A stretch of 64,000 nt of DNA from an uncultured Corynebacterium sp. (GTDB lineage: Bacteria; Actinomycetota; Actinomycetes; Mycobacteriales; Mycobacteriaceae), in NCBI RefSeq assembly GCF_943914615.1, contig NZ_CALUCS010000003.1, forward strand, positions 62,001 to 126,000, in the 5' to 3' direction. The notes below the pieces were generated by a model. It was given only the letters and a program-made list of their open reading frames with translations, made no database searches and was not told the DNA's origin. The position numbers and the translations under genes are program-made. This document shows positions 50,024 through 59,717 of the stretch, piece by piece. The stretch's first letter is position 1, and every line of letters starts with the position of its first letter.

Positions 50024-50986
50024 CTAGTAGTAGTACGGGAAGTCATCCCAGTTCGGCTCTCGCTTCTCCAAGAAGGCATCCTTGCCTTCTATGGCCTCGT
50101 CGGTCATGTAGGCCAGGCGCGTAGCCTCACCTGCGAAGACCTGCTGGCCCATCAAACCATCGTCGGTTAGGTTGAAGGCGAACTTCAGCATTCGCTGCGC
50201 GGTGGGGGACTTGGTGTTGATCTTGCGGCCCCATTCGATGGCGGTGTCCTCCAGATCCGCGTGGTCCACCACCCGGTTGACGGCTCCCATCTGGTGCATC
50301 GTTTCAGCGTCGATGGCCTCGCCGAGGAAGAAGATCTCGCGGGCAAACTTCTGGCCCACCTGCTTGGCCAGGTAGGCGGAGCCATAGCCTGCGTCGAAGG
50401 AGCCGACGTCGGCGTCCGTCTGCTTGAACTTCGCATGCTCACGGGAGGCCAGGGTTAGGTCGCACACCACGTGCAGGCTGTGCCCGCCGCCAGCGGCCCA
50501 GCCGTTGACCAGGCAGATCACAACCTTCGGCATCGTGCGGATCAGGCGCTGCACCTCCAGGATGTGCAGGCGGCCGCCCTCCACCTTCGCGCGAGCCTCG
50601 TCCACCCCTTCTGTGCCTGCGGCGGTGACGTCCGAATCGTGGTTGGTGGCGTACTGATAACCGGAACGGCCGCGGATGCGCTGGTCACCGCCGGAGCAAA
50701 ACGCCCAGCCGCCGTCCTTCGGGGAAGGCCCGTTACCGGTCAGCAAAATCGTGCCAACGTCCGGGGTGCGGCGCGCGTGATCCAGCGCCCGGTACAACTC
50801 GTCGACGGTGTGCGGGCGGAAGGCGTTGCGGACCTCGGGGCGGTCGAAGGCGATGCGGACGATGCCGTTGGCGCGGCCTTCGCCAACATGGCGGTGGTAG
50901 GTGATGTCCGTGAAATTGTTTACACCCGGCGCATCTACCGGGCGCCACAGCTCGGGTTTGAAGGGGTTGTTGCTGGAATCAGTCAT
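50024..50986 (-). CDS. menB: 1,4-dihydroxy-2-naphthoyl-CoA synthase
   Basis: Crotonase-fold enzyme that closes the second ring in menaquinone synthesis. 320 residues: GIVRIAFDRPEVRNAFRPHTVDEL, GWAFCSGGDQRIRG (oxyanion hole), VICLVNGWAAGGGHSLHVVCDL, ADVGSFDAGYGSAYLA, and the C-terminal EKREPNWDDFPYYY that is typical of MenB. The frame continues upstream but the ATG at 50986 opens the MenB sequence. It is divergent from menC (44 bp). Confidence 0.95.
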   Translation of the reverse strand: MTDSSNNPFKPELWRPVDAPGVNNFTDITYHRHVGEGRANGIVRIAFDRPEVRNAFRPHTVDELYRALDHARRTPDVGTILLTGNGPSPKDGGWAFCSGGDQRIRGRSGYQYATNHDSDVTAAGTEGVDEARAKVEGGRLHILEVQRLIRTMPKVVICLVNGWAAGGGHSLHVVCDLTLASREHAKFKQTDADVGSFDAGYGSAYLAKQVGQKFAREIFFLGEAIDAETMHQMGAVNRVVDHADLEDTAIEWGRKINTKSPTAQRMLKFAFNLTDDGLMGQQVFAGEATRLAYMTDEAIEGKDAFLEKREPNWDDFPYYY

Positions 50987-51030
50987 GCCCGCCATTCTAT
51001 CGGCCGGCCGCTTTTGGCAAGGTAGGAAGC

Positions 51031-52149
51031 ATGAACCATTCCGCCGCATCTTCCCACCTGTCTTTTCCGCTGCCGTCGCTCGCCGAGTTACTCGAGCGCG
51101 CCGACGTGGTTGCCCTGCCGATGCGGGTGCCCTTCCGAGGCGTGACTGTACGTGAGGCCCTTCTTATTGACGCCCCGTCCCAGTGGGCCGAGTTCGCCCC
51201 TTTTCCGGAATACGAACCGGCCGAGGCCTCCCTGTGGCTGCGTTCGGCGATCCAGTACGGCTATGGAACTAGCGGTTCAGCCCCCGTCAATGAGTGGGTG
51301 GCCGTCAACGCCACCATCCCCGCAGTGGACGTAGACGACCAGCCGGGGATCATCGGCGAGCTCATGGCGCGTTATCCGGGCTGCACCACTGTGAAGGTCA
51401 AGGTTGCAGAGAAGAACGCCCTGGCCAACGACCCGGCCGCCAGCATGCGCCAGGATGTTCAGCGCGTCCGTGCAGTTCGGCAGTGGTATGCGGACCAGGG
51501 GGTTCGTGCCCCGAGGATCCGCATGGACGCCAACGGTGGCTGGACCGTCCAGCAAGCTTTGGAGGTCGTGGAAACCCTCGTCGCCGACGGTCCGCTGGAT
51601 TATGTGGAGCAGCCCTGCCGCACCGTCGCCGAGCTGGCGGAGGTGCGCCAGAGCCTCATGCGGCGGGGATTGTTTGTGCGCGTTGCTGCCGACGAGGCCA
51701 TCCGTAAGAGCGCGGATCCGATCACAGCGGTCAAGGAGGTTACCGACGCGGGGGCGTGCGACGTGGCCGTGCTCAAGGTGCCGCCGCTCGGGGGCGTGGA
51801 TCAGCTCCGCCGGGTGGCCAGCGAGGTCGCGCAACGCGGCGTATCCATCACGGTGAGTTCGGCCCTGGATACCGCAGTTGGCCTCGGCGCGGGTTTGCAG
51901 GCCGCCGCCAGCCTGGTGCACATCGATGACGATGGCATGGTCGCCGAACCCAACGCCGCCGGGCTGGCTACCGGCACGCTCTTTGAACGCGACCTCGCAG
52001 AACGGCGGATTGTCGATGGTCGCATGCACACCGGCGCTGTAACCCCCGATGCCGACCGGCTGGCGGAGTTCCGCCTTACCGGCGAGCGACGTGATTGGTG
52101 GCTGAACCGCTTGCGTGCGGCTTATGGCTACCTAGCAGGCGGAAGGTAG
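51031..52149 (+). CDS. menC: o-succinylbenzoate synthase
   Basis: Enolase-superfamily dehydratase making o-succinylbenzoate. 372 residues: VPFRGVTVREALL capping domain, TTVKVKVAEK with the KxK catalytic lysine, RMDANGGW metal-ligand Asp, DYVEQPC metal-ligand Glu, DEAIRK with the third ligand and the second-face LKVPPLGGV lysine. The MenC fingerprint is complete. menD begins 11 bases after the stop. Confidence 0.92.
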   Translation: MNHSAASSHLSFPLPSLAELLERADVVALPMRVPFRGVTVREALLIDAPSQWAEFAPFPEYEPAEASLWLRSAIQYGYGTSGSAPVNEWVAVNATIPAVDVDDQPGIIGELMARYPGCTTVKVKVAEKNALANDPAASMRQDVQRVRAVRQWYADQGVRAPRIRMDANGGWTVQQALEVVETLVADGPLDYVEQPCRTVAELAEVRQSLMRRGLFVRVAADEAIRKSADPITAVKEVTDAGACDVAVLKVPPLGGVDQLRRVASEVAQRGVSITVSSALDTAVGLGAGLQAAASLVHIDDDGMVAEPNAAGLATGTLFERDLAERRIVDGRMHTGAVTPDADRLAEFRLTGERRDWWLNRLRAAYGYLAGGR

Positions 52150-52160
52150 ATTGTGGAACT

Positions 52161-54092
52161 GTGACTAACGCTGATAGTTCTTCCCAGGATCCGGCTCAGG
52201 ATCCGACTCAAGGCTCTGGCACACGCTCTGCCGCAGACTCTGCAGCGCACTCCGCCGCGCTGACTAGCCCCATTGCAGTGCGTGCGGGGTTGGTGCTGGT
52301 TGACCAGCTGATTCGCAGCGGTGTGCGCGAGGCAGTGCTGTGCCCCGGCTCGCGGAACTCGCCGCTGAACCTGGCGTTCGTGGAAGCGGAAAGGGTCGGG
52401 CGGGTGCGCCTGCACGTCCGCACCGACGAGCGTTCGGCAGCCTTTTTGGCGCTGGGACTGGCGAAGGTATCGCGCCAGCCGGTGCCGGTCGTTATGACGT
52501 CCGGGACGGCCGTGGCCAACTGCCTGCCGGCCATGGTGGAGGCCACGCTTTCCGGCGTGCCGCTGGTTGTGTTCTCGGCGAACCGGCCGCTTTCCATGCT
52601 GGACTCGGGGGCGAACCAGACCATCGACCAGGCGGAGATCTTCGGCACCCATTCCGTATGCACCCTGAACGCGGGCGAGCTGGCGCTGGAAGGCGCCGTT
52701 GCCGACGCTGGCACGGGTCAAGCCGCCAAGCGCACCGATGCCGCAGGGGAGCTCCGCGACCTGGTGCGCAAGCTAATCAATGCCGCCACTGATCCCATCG
52801 ACGGCGGCGGAGCCCACCTGGACGTGCCACTCCGGGAACCGCTTGTGCCGCCGACGCTGGACGAGCTATCGCTGTGGGCGGGCGAAATCGCCGCCGCTGG
52901 AGACGCCGCTGAAGATGCGGAAACGACCGAGGGTGCGCAAGCCTCGCACGCGCCAGCTCAGCCCGCCCGTGGCCCCCGGAAGCTGCCCTATGGCCAGGTA
53001 GAGGTAGATCTGTCGCGCCGCACGCTCGTCATCGCGGGCTCCGTCAGCGACGTCGCCTGGGCGCGCTCGATCATGGACGAACTAGCGGACGTGCCAACCA
53101 TCGCAGAACCCGTCGCGCCGGCGCCCGACTTCCCCGTGCACAGCGCGGCCGTAGACATGTTCAGTACCCAGGTCGTCAGCGACGGCGAACACTCGGCGGT
53201 CACCACCCCGGAACAGATCGTGGTGATCGGCCGGCCAACCCTCCACCGTGGCGTCGCAAAGCTCCTGGCCAACAAGGACATCCACGTCATCGCCCTCAGC
53301 GACACCCGTAACGTCACCGATGTTTTCGACAATGTTGATGAGGTCGGCAGCACCGTCCGGCCGCGTGGCGAGCAGCCGGAAAGTTGGCTGCAGGTCGCCC
53401 GCGCCATCAGCGACATGGGCGTGAATCAGGTCCGCGACGGGTTGGCCGAGCGCGAACCGTTCACCGCGGTGCATGCTGTAGCCGTTGTTGCGGACGCCCT
53501 GCGTGACGGGGACCTCCTGGTACTAGGGGCGTCTACGGCGGTGCGGGATGCCTCCCGCGCCGGGCTGCCTTTCGACGGCGTGCAGGCGATCGCCAACCGT
53601 GGGGCGGCGGGGATCGACGGGACTATCTCCACCGCCGTGGGCGCGGCGATGGCGCACGCCCACGCCGACCCGACCGCGATCCGCGCGCCGCGCACCATCG
53701 CCGTGATGGGGGATCTGACATTCGCCCACGACCTCGGCGGGCTGAACATAGGGCCACTCGAGCCGCGCCCCGACAACCTGCTGATCGTGCTGACCAACGA
53801 TAGCGGCGGCGGGATCTTCGAAACCCTCGAGCCCGGGGCCGAAAGCTTGCGCACCTTCGCCGACGGCACCGCCGCCTTCGAGAGGGTCTTCGGCACTCCA
53901 CTGGATCTGGACTTCGCGGAACTCTGCGCCGGGTTCGGGGTGGAACACAAGCTGGCTACCAGCGTGGAAGAGCTCGCGACAGTCATCGACGAGCACGCCG
54001 AAATCGGCGGAAGCGGGATCACGGTGCTGGAAGTGAAGGTGAGCAGGCGTGGGCGTCAAGAAGTAGAAAAAAGAATTGCGGGCGCACGATGA
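52161..54092 (+). CDS. menD: 2-succinyl-5-enolpyruvyl-6-hydroxy-3-cyclohexene-1-carboxylate synthase
   Basis: ThDP-dependent enzyme joining 2-oxoglutarate and isochorismate. 643 residues, with LCPGSRNSPLNLAF at the N-terminus, HVRTDERSAAFLALGLAKV, MTSGTAVANCLPAMVEA, SANRPLSMLDSGANQTIDQ, and the ThDP site ANRGAAGIDGTISTAVGAA with GDLTFAHDLGGL and NDSGGGIFE. The GTG at 52161 is chosen; the frame is open 22 codons upstream inside menC. An Ala/Glu-rich insert (about 240-270) is extra. Stop overlaps the next gene (ATGA). Confidence 0.95.
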   Translation: MTNADSSSQDPAQDPTQGSGTRSAADSAAHSAALTSPIAVRAGLVLVDQLIRSGVREAVLCPGSRNSPLNLAFVEAERVGRVRLHVRTDERSAAFLALGLAKVSRQPVPVVMTSGTAVANCLPAMVEATLSGVPLVVFSANRPLSMLDSGANQTIDQAEIFGTHSVCTLNAGELALEGAVADAGTGQAAKRTDAAGELRDLVRKLINAATDPIDGGGAHLDVPLREPLVPPTLDELSLWAGEIAAAGDAAEDAETTEGAQASHAPAQPARGPRKLPYGQVEVDLSRRTLVIAGSVSDVAWARSIMDELADVPTIAEPVAPAPDFPVHSAAVDMFSTQVVSDGEHSAVTTPEQIVVIGRPTLHRGVAKLLANKDIHVIALSDTRNVTDVFDNVDEVGSTVRPRGEQPESWLQVARAISDMGVNQVRDGLAEREPFTAVHAVAVVADALRDGDLLVLGASTAVRDASRAGLPFDGVQAIANRGAAGIDGTISTAVGAAMAHAHADPTAIRAPRTIAVMGDLTFAHDLGGLNIGPLEPRPDNLLIVLTNDSGGGIFETLEPGAESLRTFADGTAAFERVFGTPLDLDFAELCAGFGVEHKLATSVEELATVIDEHAEIGGSGITVLEVKVSRRGRQEVEKRIAGAR

Positions 54093-54577
54093 ATCGCACA
54101 GTGAATCGCGCAGTGAATCGTGCGAGGCAAGGCGAGCTCACCCCGAAACAAATCCGCACGGCACGCAGGCTGCGGCGCGCGAAGCAAGCCGTTATTGCCC
54201 TGGCAGGCCTGGTGATGCTCGTGTGCGGCGGGATGATCGTGACCTCTGCGATGGATGACTTTGCGATCTCGCGAGACAAAGCCGAAGCGACGGCGGAGGT
54301 GGTCTCGGTGCAGACGCTGCGGACCACCGTGCGTTTCCGCGACGCAGACGGCAACTTTCGGCAGCCCGAGGAGGGTCTGAAGTACCCTTCCGGCCTGGTG
54401 GAGGGGCAGAACGTGCGCGTCGAATACCAGGTCAGCGACCCCGAGAATGTAAAGGTGCAGGGGAGGGGATGGACGTTGGCTTTCCTGCCAGCGCTGTCGT
54501 CCATGGCTGTGGGGCTGGGCGTGTGCGCCATGCTGATGCTGCTGATCCGCCGTTGGCAGAAGAAAAACAAACTTTGA
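54089..54577 (+). CDS. DUF3592-like two-helix membrane protein (Rv0556 position)
   Basis: 162 residues. An Arg/Asn-rich N-terminus, a first hydrophobic segment (AVIALAGLVMLVCGGMIVTSA, about 34-54), an extracytoplasmic beta-rich part (AEVVSVQTLRTTVRFRDADGN, YPSGLVEGQNVRVEYQV) and a second segment (LAFLPALSSMAVGLGVCAMLMLLI). The DUF3592-like middle is seen in many actinobacteria; the gene is fixed between menD and mgtA. Translation is coupled to menD by a four-base overlap. No known function. Confidence 0.78.
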   Translation: MNRTVNRAVNRARQGELTPKQIRTARRLRRAKQAVIALAGLVMLVCGGMIVTSAMDDFAISRDKAEATAEVVSVQTLRTTVRFRDADGNFRQPEEGLKYPSGLVEGQNVRVEYQVSDPENVKVQGRGWTLAFLPALSSMAVGLGVCAMLMLLIRRWQKKNKL

Positions 54578-54669
54578 GCGGTGAAAGTAACCTTCTGTTT
54601 GCCTAGACTTGTTAATGTTTTTACCCAGACGAAACGCGGGCGTGAACTCCAAAAGGGAAGCTGAAGGGT

Positions 54670-55992
54670 ATGCGAGTTGCAATTGTTGCCGAGAGCTTTC
54701 TGCCCAACGTAAACGGCGTGGTTAATTCCGTGCTTCGAGTGCTGGAGCACCTGCGTGCCAACGGGCACGAAGCGCTAGTAATCGCCCCGGGGGCAACGAA
54801 TGGGCAAGAGGAAATTGCGACCTACGAGGGCTACCGCATCGCCCGCGTGCCCGCCGTGGACGTGCCGGGCATCAACTCCCTGCCGATCGGCGTGCCGATG
54901 CCGAGCGTGTACACGGAGCTGAAGAAGTTCCAGCCAGACGTGGTTCACCTGGCCAGCCCCTTCGTCCTCGGCGGCGCGGGTGCCGTGGCGGCGCGGGCAC
55001 TGAAGCTGCCTTGCGTGGCAATCTTCCAGACCGACGTGGCGGGCTTCGCCAACAACTACAAAATGAAGTTCCTGTCCAAGATGGCTTGGCGTTGGGTGCG
55101 CGTCATGCACAACATGTGCGCCATGACGCTGGCCCCGAGCTCCGTGACGATGCGCGAGCTGGAAGAGAACAGGGTGCGGGGCGTGGCGCACTGGGGTCGC
55201 GGCGTGGATACGGAACGCTTCCACCCCTCCAAGCGTTCCGACGAGCTGCGCCGCGAATGGCTGCTAGAGGGCGAAAAGAAGCGCGGTAACGCTGGTGACG
55301 CCACCGACCTGGAGGGCCGCCGCACCATCGTCGGCTTCGTCGGCCGTCTGGCCGCCGAGAAGTCCGTGGAACGTATGGCTGCCCTGAACGGCCGGGACGA
55401 CGTGCAGCTGGTGATCGTCGGCGACGGCCCGGAGATGGATGACCTCAAGTCCCGGATGCCCACCGCAGTATTCACCGGCGGGCTGTACGGCGAGGACCTG
55501 GCTCATGCCTTCGCCAGCCTGGACATCTTCGTGCATACCGGGCAGTACGAGACGTTCTGCCAGGCGATTCAGGAAGCCCAGGCTTCCCGCGTGGCGACCA
55601 TCGGCCCGGCTGCCGGTGGCCCTATCGACCTGATCAAGCCGGGCCACAACGGCTACCTGCTGAACGTCGAGAACTTCGAGGCCGAGCTGGTCGAAGCGGT
55701 GGACACCATCCTGGCCGGGGACGTGGATACCTACCGCGACAACGCCTTTGAGGGCGTGCAGAACAAGAGCTGGTCCAGCCTGTGCGACCAGCTGCTCGGC
55801 TACTACCGCCAGGCCATCGCACAGGGTGGCAAGGCGGCCCCGCGCAAGGGTTCGCAGCGCGACTTCACGGGGGTGCGCGAAGTGCCCCGTCCCGCAGCTG
55901 AGGAGACCACCGAGGAGACCACCGCCCAGGCCACCGTTGAGACTTCGGCCGAGTCTGCCCCGCAGGTCAGCGCCGAGCCCGCCGCGAAGTAG
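54670..55992 (+). CDS. mgtA: GT4-family alpha-mannosyltransferase MgtA
   Basis: 440 residues of a GT-B glycosyltransferase, at the place of Rv0557 (MgtA, formerly PimB). In corynebacteria and mycobacteria it mannosylates a glucuronic-acid diacylglycerol to build lipomannan-like glycolipids, at the inner membrane face. Visible: MRVAIVAESFLPNVNGVVNSV acceptor loop, VVHLASPFVLGGAGAVAARAL, IVGFVGRLAAEKSVERM and QASRVATIGPAAGGPIDLI. A ~60-residue Thr/Glu/Ala-rich tail is extra. AAGGG lies 11 bases before the ATG. Confidence 0.88.
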   Translation: MRVAIVAESFLPNVNGVVNSVLRVLEHLRANGHEALVIAPGATNGQEEIATYEGYRIARVPAVDVPGINSLPIGVPMPSVYTELKKFQPDVVHLASPFVLGGAGAVAARALKLPCVAIFQTDVAGFANNYKMKFLSKMAWRWVRVMHNMCAMTLAPSSVTMRELEENRVRGVAHWGRGVDTERFHPSKRSDELRREWLLEGEKKRGNAGDATDLEGRRTIVGFVGRLAAEKSVERMAALNGRDDVQLVIVGDGPEMDDLKSRMPTAVFTGGLYGEDLAHAFASLDIFVHTGQYETFCQAIQEAQASRVATIGPAAGGPIDLIKPGHNGYLLNVENFEAELVEAVDTILAGDVDTYRDNAFEGVQNKSWSSLCDQLLGYYRQAIAQGGKAAPRKGSQRDFTGVREVPRPAAEETTEETTAQATVETSAESAPQVSAEPAAK

Positions 55993-56020
55993 GCGAAGCG
56001 CCCGCGCTAAGATGTGAGTC

Positions 56021-56707
56021 GTGTCTCGGGCAAGTTTGGAAAAGAAGCCGCATGAAGTCGCGTCGATGTTCGACGCGGTAGGCAAGAACTACGACCTCAC
56101 CAACACGGTGTTGAGCTTCGGCCAGGATCGCTATTGGCGCATCCGCACCCGCAAGCGCCTCGACTTGAAGCCCGGCGACCTGGTGCTCGATCTCGCCGCA
56201 GGCACGGGCGTATCCACCGAAGAGTTCGCCCGCACGGGTGCCACCTGCATCGCCTGCGACTTCTCCTTCGGCATGCTCGCTGCCGGCTCCCACCGCAATG
56301 TGCCGATGGTGTGCGCGGACGGAACGAACCTGCCGTTCGCCGACGCGACCTTCGACGCGGTGACGATCAACTACGGTCTGCGCAACATCGTGGATTTCCG
56401 TGCCGGGCTGCGTGAAATGGCGCGAGTGACGAAGCCAGGCGGCAAGCTCGCCGTCGCGGAGTTCTCCACCCCCGTCATCCCGATCTTCAAGACGGTCTAC
56501 AAGGAATATCTGATGCGCGCCCTGCCGAAGGTCGCCAAGGTGGTTAGCTCCAACGCGGATGCTTACGAGTACCTCGCCGAATCTATCCGCGCCTGGCCTG
56601 ACCAGGAGGAACTCGCCGCGGAGATTCGCGACTGCGGTTGGCGAGAGGTCGGCTGGCAGAACCTCACCGGCGGAATCGTGGCGCTCCATAGCGCGATCCG
56701 CGACTAA
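56021..56707 (+). CDS. menG: demethylmenaquinone methyltransferase
   Basis: Last ring step in menaquinone synthesis (UbiE/MenG family). 228 residues: VASMFDAVGKNYDLTNTVLSFGQDRYWR, motif I LVLDLAAGTGVSTEEFAR, CADGTNLPFADATFDAVTINYGLRNI and TKPGGKLAVAEFSTP. GTG start, 28 bases after mgtA. Completes menA-E-B-C-D-G in the window; menF and menH are not seen. Confidence 0.94.
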   Translation: MSRASLEKKPHEVASMFDAVGKNYDLTNTVLSFGQDRYWRIRTRKRLDLKPGDLVLDLAAGTGVSTEEFARTGATCIACDFSFGMLAAGSHRNVPMVCADGTNLPFADATFDAVTINYGLRNIVDFRAGLREMARVTKPGGKLAVAEFSTPVIPIFKTVYKEYLMRALPKVAKVVSSNADAYEYLAESIRAWPDQEELAAEIRDCGWREVGWQNLTGGIVALHSAIRD

Positions 56708-56741
56708 CTGGAACTTATCCGCGCGCGGCCAGCAACGGCGG

Positions 56742-58205
56742 CTACTTCCGCGCCGCGAAGGGCTCGTCAATCGGTGCGAGGCTTACAACCCTTCCTGCAC
56801 CCCGCCACAGCCTGGCCGCCACGTCGCGGTCGGCTGGACTCACGAGGTTCCCCATCAGGCGTGTCGCCACGCCCATCACGCGGTTCGCCAGCGGCCCACG
56901 CATGCCCAACGGCCCGAGCGCGCTCATCAGCCCCGGCATCGTCAGAACCACCGCCAGCCGCCGCGCCAGTCCGAACGCCTCGCCGTAGTGTTTCTGCAGC
57001 TGATCTGTCCATTCTGGCTCTATACCGGCGCCGTTGTGGCTCTTTATTTTGGACGCCCACTTCTCCGGCCCGCCCCACTGGTCAACCAACAACCGAACCA
57101 GCAGCTCGGCGGATTCCAAGGCGTAGTCGATGCCTTCGCCGTTCAGCGGATTGACCAGGGCGGCGGTGTCTCCGATGGCGGCCCAGTTGGGGCCAGCCAC
57201 GCGGCTGACGGCTCCGCCCATCGGCAGGAGGGCGGAGGTGATGGATTCCGGTTCTCCCTCGATTGACCATTCGCCGCTGACTTGGCGCGCGTAGTCGCGC
57301 AGCAGCTTCTTGGTGTTTACCTTTGCAGGGCGCTTGGTGGTGGCCAGCACTCCGCAGCCGAGATTCGCTTTGCCGATACCTTCAGCCGGGCCGCGATCCG
57401 CCCCTTCGGCCGGATTGCCCAGGGGGAACACCCACCCGTAGCCCGGCTGGGCGGTTCCGGAAGCGTCGTTGAGTTCCAGGTGCGAGTGGATCCACGGCTC
57501 ATCGCCATAGGGGGTGTTGATGTAACTACGGGCCGCAATGCCATGGACCAGCCCCTTATCCCACTGCACGCCCAGCTTGCGGGAGATGCCGCTACGCACG
57601 CCCTCGGCCAGGACGAAGAAGCGCGCACGGATCTTCACGGGCGCGGATGAGCCCTGCACGCCCTCACCGGTGCGAGTGCCCGCGACCTCGCTGAGCTGCT
57701 GGGTTACTGGATCCGAGGTGGCGTCATTAATCTTCGCTTGAATAAAACGCGCACCCGCAGCGATAGCGATCCCCGCGAGGGCGGCATCCAGGCGCGTGCG
57801 GGGGATGGCCGAGCCGCGTTGCGGGAAGTTTCCTGAAGGCCACGGCGCGGTGATGGAGCCGCCGAAGCCGTGCAGCTTGAGCCCTCGGATGTAGGGGGCG
57901 CCGTCGAGGAGGTGGAGTGCGCCCATCGATTCCAGGGCGGCGACGGCGCGCGGGGTCAGGCCGTCGCCGCAGGTCTTATCGCGGCCGATAGGGAGGGGGC
58001 TGGGCGCAGCGCCCTCGGCCGTGCTCGGCACAGAACCTGCCGCAGCGCCCGGCACGTCGGCCATGTCCACCATCACGACGTCCAGGCCGGCGCGGGCGGC
58101 GTGGAAAGCAGCGGCGGAACCGGCGGGGCCTGCTCCAATAACGGCGAGATCGCATTCGACGCCGCGGGGCCCAGCGTTGGAAGTTTCAGAAGCGGGGGGA
58201 ATCAT
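56742..58205 (-). CDS. menJ: menaquinone side-chain reductase (MenJ-type geranylgeranyl reductase)
   Basis: 487 residues of an FAD-dependent geranylgeranyl reductase. Dinucleotide site LAVIGAGPAGSAAAFHAARAG near the N-terminus, KTCGDGLTPRAV with the conserved cysteine, and GPNWAAIGDTAALVNPLNGEGIDYALES. In M. tuberculosis the same-place gene Rv0561c saturates one isoprene of menaquinone. The ATG at 58205 is chosen; a GTG two codons upstream is possible. It lies between menG and the polyprenyl synthase, on the opposite strand; convergent with menG. Confidence 0.88.
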   Translation of the reverse strand: MIPPASETSNAGPRGVECDLAVIGAGPAGSAAAFHAARAGLDVVMVDMADVPGAAAGSVPSTAEGAAPSPLPIGRDKTCGDGLTPRAVAALESMGALHLLDGAPYIRGLKLHGFGGSITAPWPSGNFPQRGSAIPRTRLDAALAGIAIAAGARFIQAKINDATSDPVTQQLSEVAGTRTGEGVQGSSAPVKIRARFFVLAEGVRSGISRKLGVQWDKGLVHGIAARSYINTPYGDEPWIHSHLELNDASGTAQPGYGWVFPLGNPAEGADRGPAEGIGKANLGCGVLATTKRPAKVNTKKLLRDYARQVSGEWSIEGEPESITSALLPMGGAVSRVAGPNWAAIGDTAALVNPLNGEGIDYALESAELLVRLLVDQWGGPEKWASKIKSHNGAGIEPEWTDQLQKHYGEAFGLARRLAVVLTMPGLMSALGPLGMRGPLANRVMGVATRLMGNLVSPADRDVAARLWRGAGRVVSLAPIDEPFAARK

Positions 58206-58381
58206 CGACACCCATTGTTCCACGCGGGTGGGGAAGGGCTGGCGGGGAGGTCGAGGCGTAGATCGCATGTGCGTTAAACACCGCCACGCTAATCGACTAA
58301 AGTGTCGGTAGACATGTAAAAGACCGCATGTGAATCGCCACATGCGCAGTTCAAGAGGAAAAGTCGAGGCTGACCACGGAC

Positions 58382-59392
58382 ATGCCAAGTGCCACACCCC
58401 GTAAACCGGCGCTCCCTGACGTGGGGGACGCGCAACTAAACGAGGCCTTGGGCCAGTCGATGCAGCAGGTTGAACAGCTGCTGAAGGATCGGCTGTCGGT
58501 TGGCGAATCCTTCCTCACCGACAAAATCAGCCACCTTTTCGAGGCGGGAGGCAAGCGCTTCCGCGTGATGTTTGCCCTGCTGGCGGCTCATTATGGTGAG
58601 AAGCCGACCGCGCAGGAAGTAAACGAGGCAGCTGCCGTGGTGGAACTGACCCACTTGGCAACGCTGTACCACGACGACGTGATGGACGAATCCGACCAGC
58701 GCCGCGGTGCGGAATCCGCGAACAAGCGCTGGAACAACTCCGTGGCCATCCTAGCGGGCGACTACCTGTTCGCCATCGCCAGCGACATCATGGCATCGCT
58801 GGGTACCCAGACGGTGCAGCACTTCGCGGAGACTTTCCGGGAGCTGGTGACCGGCCAGATGCGCGAAACCGTCGGCGCCCGCGAGGGAGAGGACGAGATC
58901 GAGCACTACCTGACTGTCATCCAGGAGAAGACGGGCGTGCTCATTGCTTCGGCGGGCTGGCTCGGCGCGCTGCACAGTGGCGCTTCCGAGGAGCACCGCG
59001 AGGCACTGTTCCGCTTCGGCCGCAACGTTGGCCAGATCTTCCAGATCGTCGACGACATCATCGACATTTGGGCCGACCCGGAGGTCTCTGGCAAGCAGCC
59101 TGGCACGGACTTGCGCGAGGGCGTGTTCACCCTACCGGTTCTTTATGCAATGCAGCAGGATGACGCCACAGGGGCGCGACTGCGCGAGATCCTCACCGGA
59201 CCCGTCACGGATGATGCTTTGGTGGACGAGGCGCTGGAGCTTATCCGTGGCTCCGAAGGCCGCGAGAAGTCCTTTGAGGTTGTGCGCCGTTACCGCCAGT
59301 ACGGCGAAGAGGAGCTGGCCAAGTTGCCCGAGAACAAGGTGACTCAGGCGCTGCGCCACCTGATGGATTTCGCCTTAGAGCGCCTGGGGTAG
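58382..59392 (+). CDS. polyprenyl diphosphate synthase (GrcC1 type)
   Basis: Makes the all-trans polyprenyl chain, probably for menaquinone. 336 residues with both aspartate-rich motifs, DDVMD (98-102) and DDIID (about 225-229), plus GGKRFRVM and KQPGTDLREG. Fingerprint of the heptaprenyl/nonaprenyl group; chain length depends on the residues before the first motif and is not assigned here. Corresponds to Rv0562. Divergent from menJ with ~175 bp between starts. Confidence 0.88.
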   Translation: MPSATPRKPALPDVGDAQLNEALGQSMQQVEQLLKDRLSVGESFLTDKISHLFEAGGKRFRVMFALLAAHYGEKPTAQEVNEAAAVVELTHLATLYHDDVMDESDQRRGAESANKRWNNSVAILAGDYLFAIASDIMASLGTQTVQHFAETFRELVTGQMRETVGAREGEDEIEHYLTVIQEKTGVLIASAGWLGALHSGASEEHREALFRFGRNVGQIFQIVDDIIDIWADPEVSGKQPGTDLREGVFTLPVLYAMQQDDATGARLREILTGPVTDDALVDEALELIRGSEGREKSFEVVRRYRQYGEEELAKLPENKVTQALRHLMDFALERLG

Positions 59393-59514
59393 CTAGCGGG
59401 GTGGCCTCGGAGCCTGCGGGGCGCGCCGGGTAGCTTCCGGAGGGGGGGTGAGCTGGCGATTTGCATAAGTTGGGGCTACTCGTAGTAGAGTTACCAGCGC
59501 ACCGAATGGTGCAT

Positions 59515-59596
59515 GCCAGATTGCCCGAGCGGCCAAAGGGAGCGGACTGTAAATCCGCCGGCTCTGCCTTCGTTGGTTCGAATCCATCATCTGGCA
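59515..59596 (+). tRNA. tRNA-Tyr (GUA)
   Basis: Acceptor GCCAGAT / ATCTGGC, discriminator A at 59596. Class II long variable arm. Anticodon stem GCGGA/TCCGC with loop CTGTAAA, anticodon GTA. T-arm GTTCGAATC. The terminal CCA is not encoded. A TTGCAT (59461-59466) with TAGTAG 16 bases on could be its promoter. Confidence 0.95.
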
Positions 59597-59618
59597 CAGC
59601 GCCAAATGGCAAAACAAC

Positions 59619-59664
59619 AACCCGGTGGTTGCTTCCCGATGCGGGAGGTGGCCACCGGGTTTTG
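59619..59664 (+). terminator. terminator behind tRNA-Tyr
   Basis: Stem AACCCGGTGG (59619-59628) and CCACCGGGTT (59652-59661), followed by TTTGCTGTT. It lies 22 bases past the tRNA. Confidence 0.8.
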
Positions 59665-59717
59665 CTGTTCGCGGTGCGAGAGTTGGGCATGAGGCAGCGG
59701 GGAGGCTGCACGGTGGG

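Noticed and set aside
58206..58397. 64-codon upstream extension of the menaquinone reductase gene
   Set aside because: It lacks similarity to the family, runs through the promoter region and overlaps the start of the polyprenyl synthase gene; the dinucleotide-binding N-terminus begins just after 58205.
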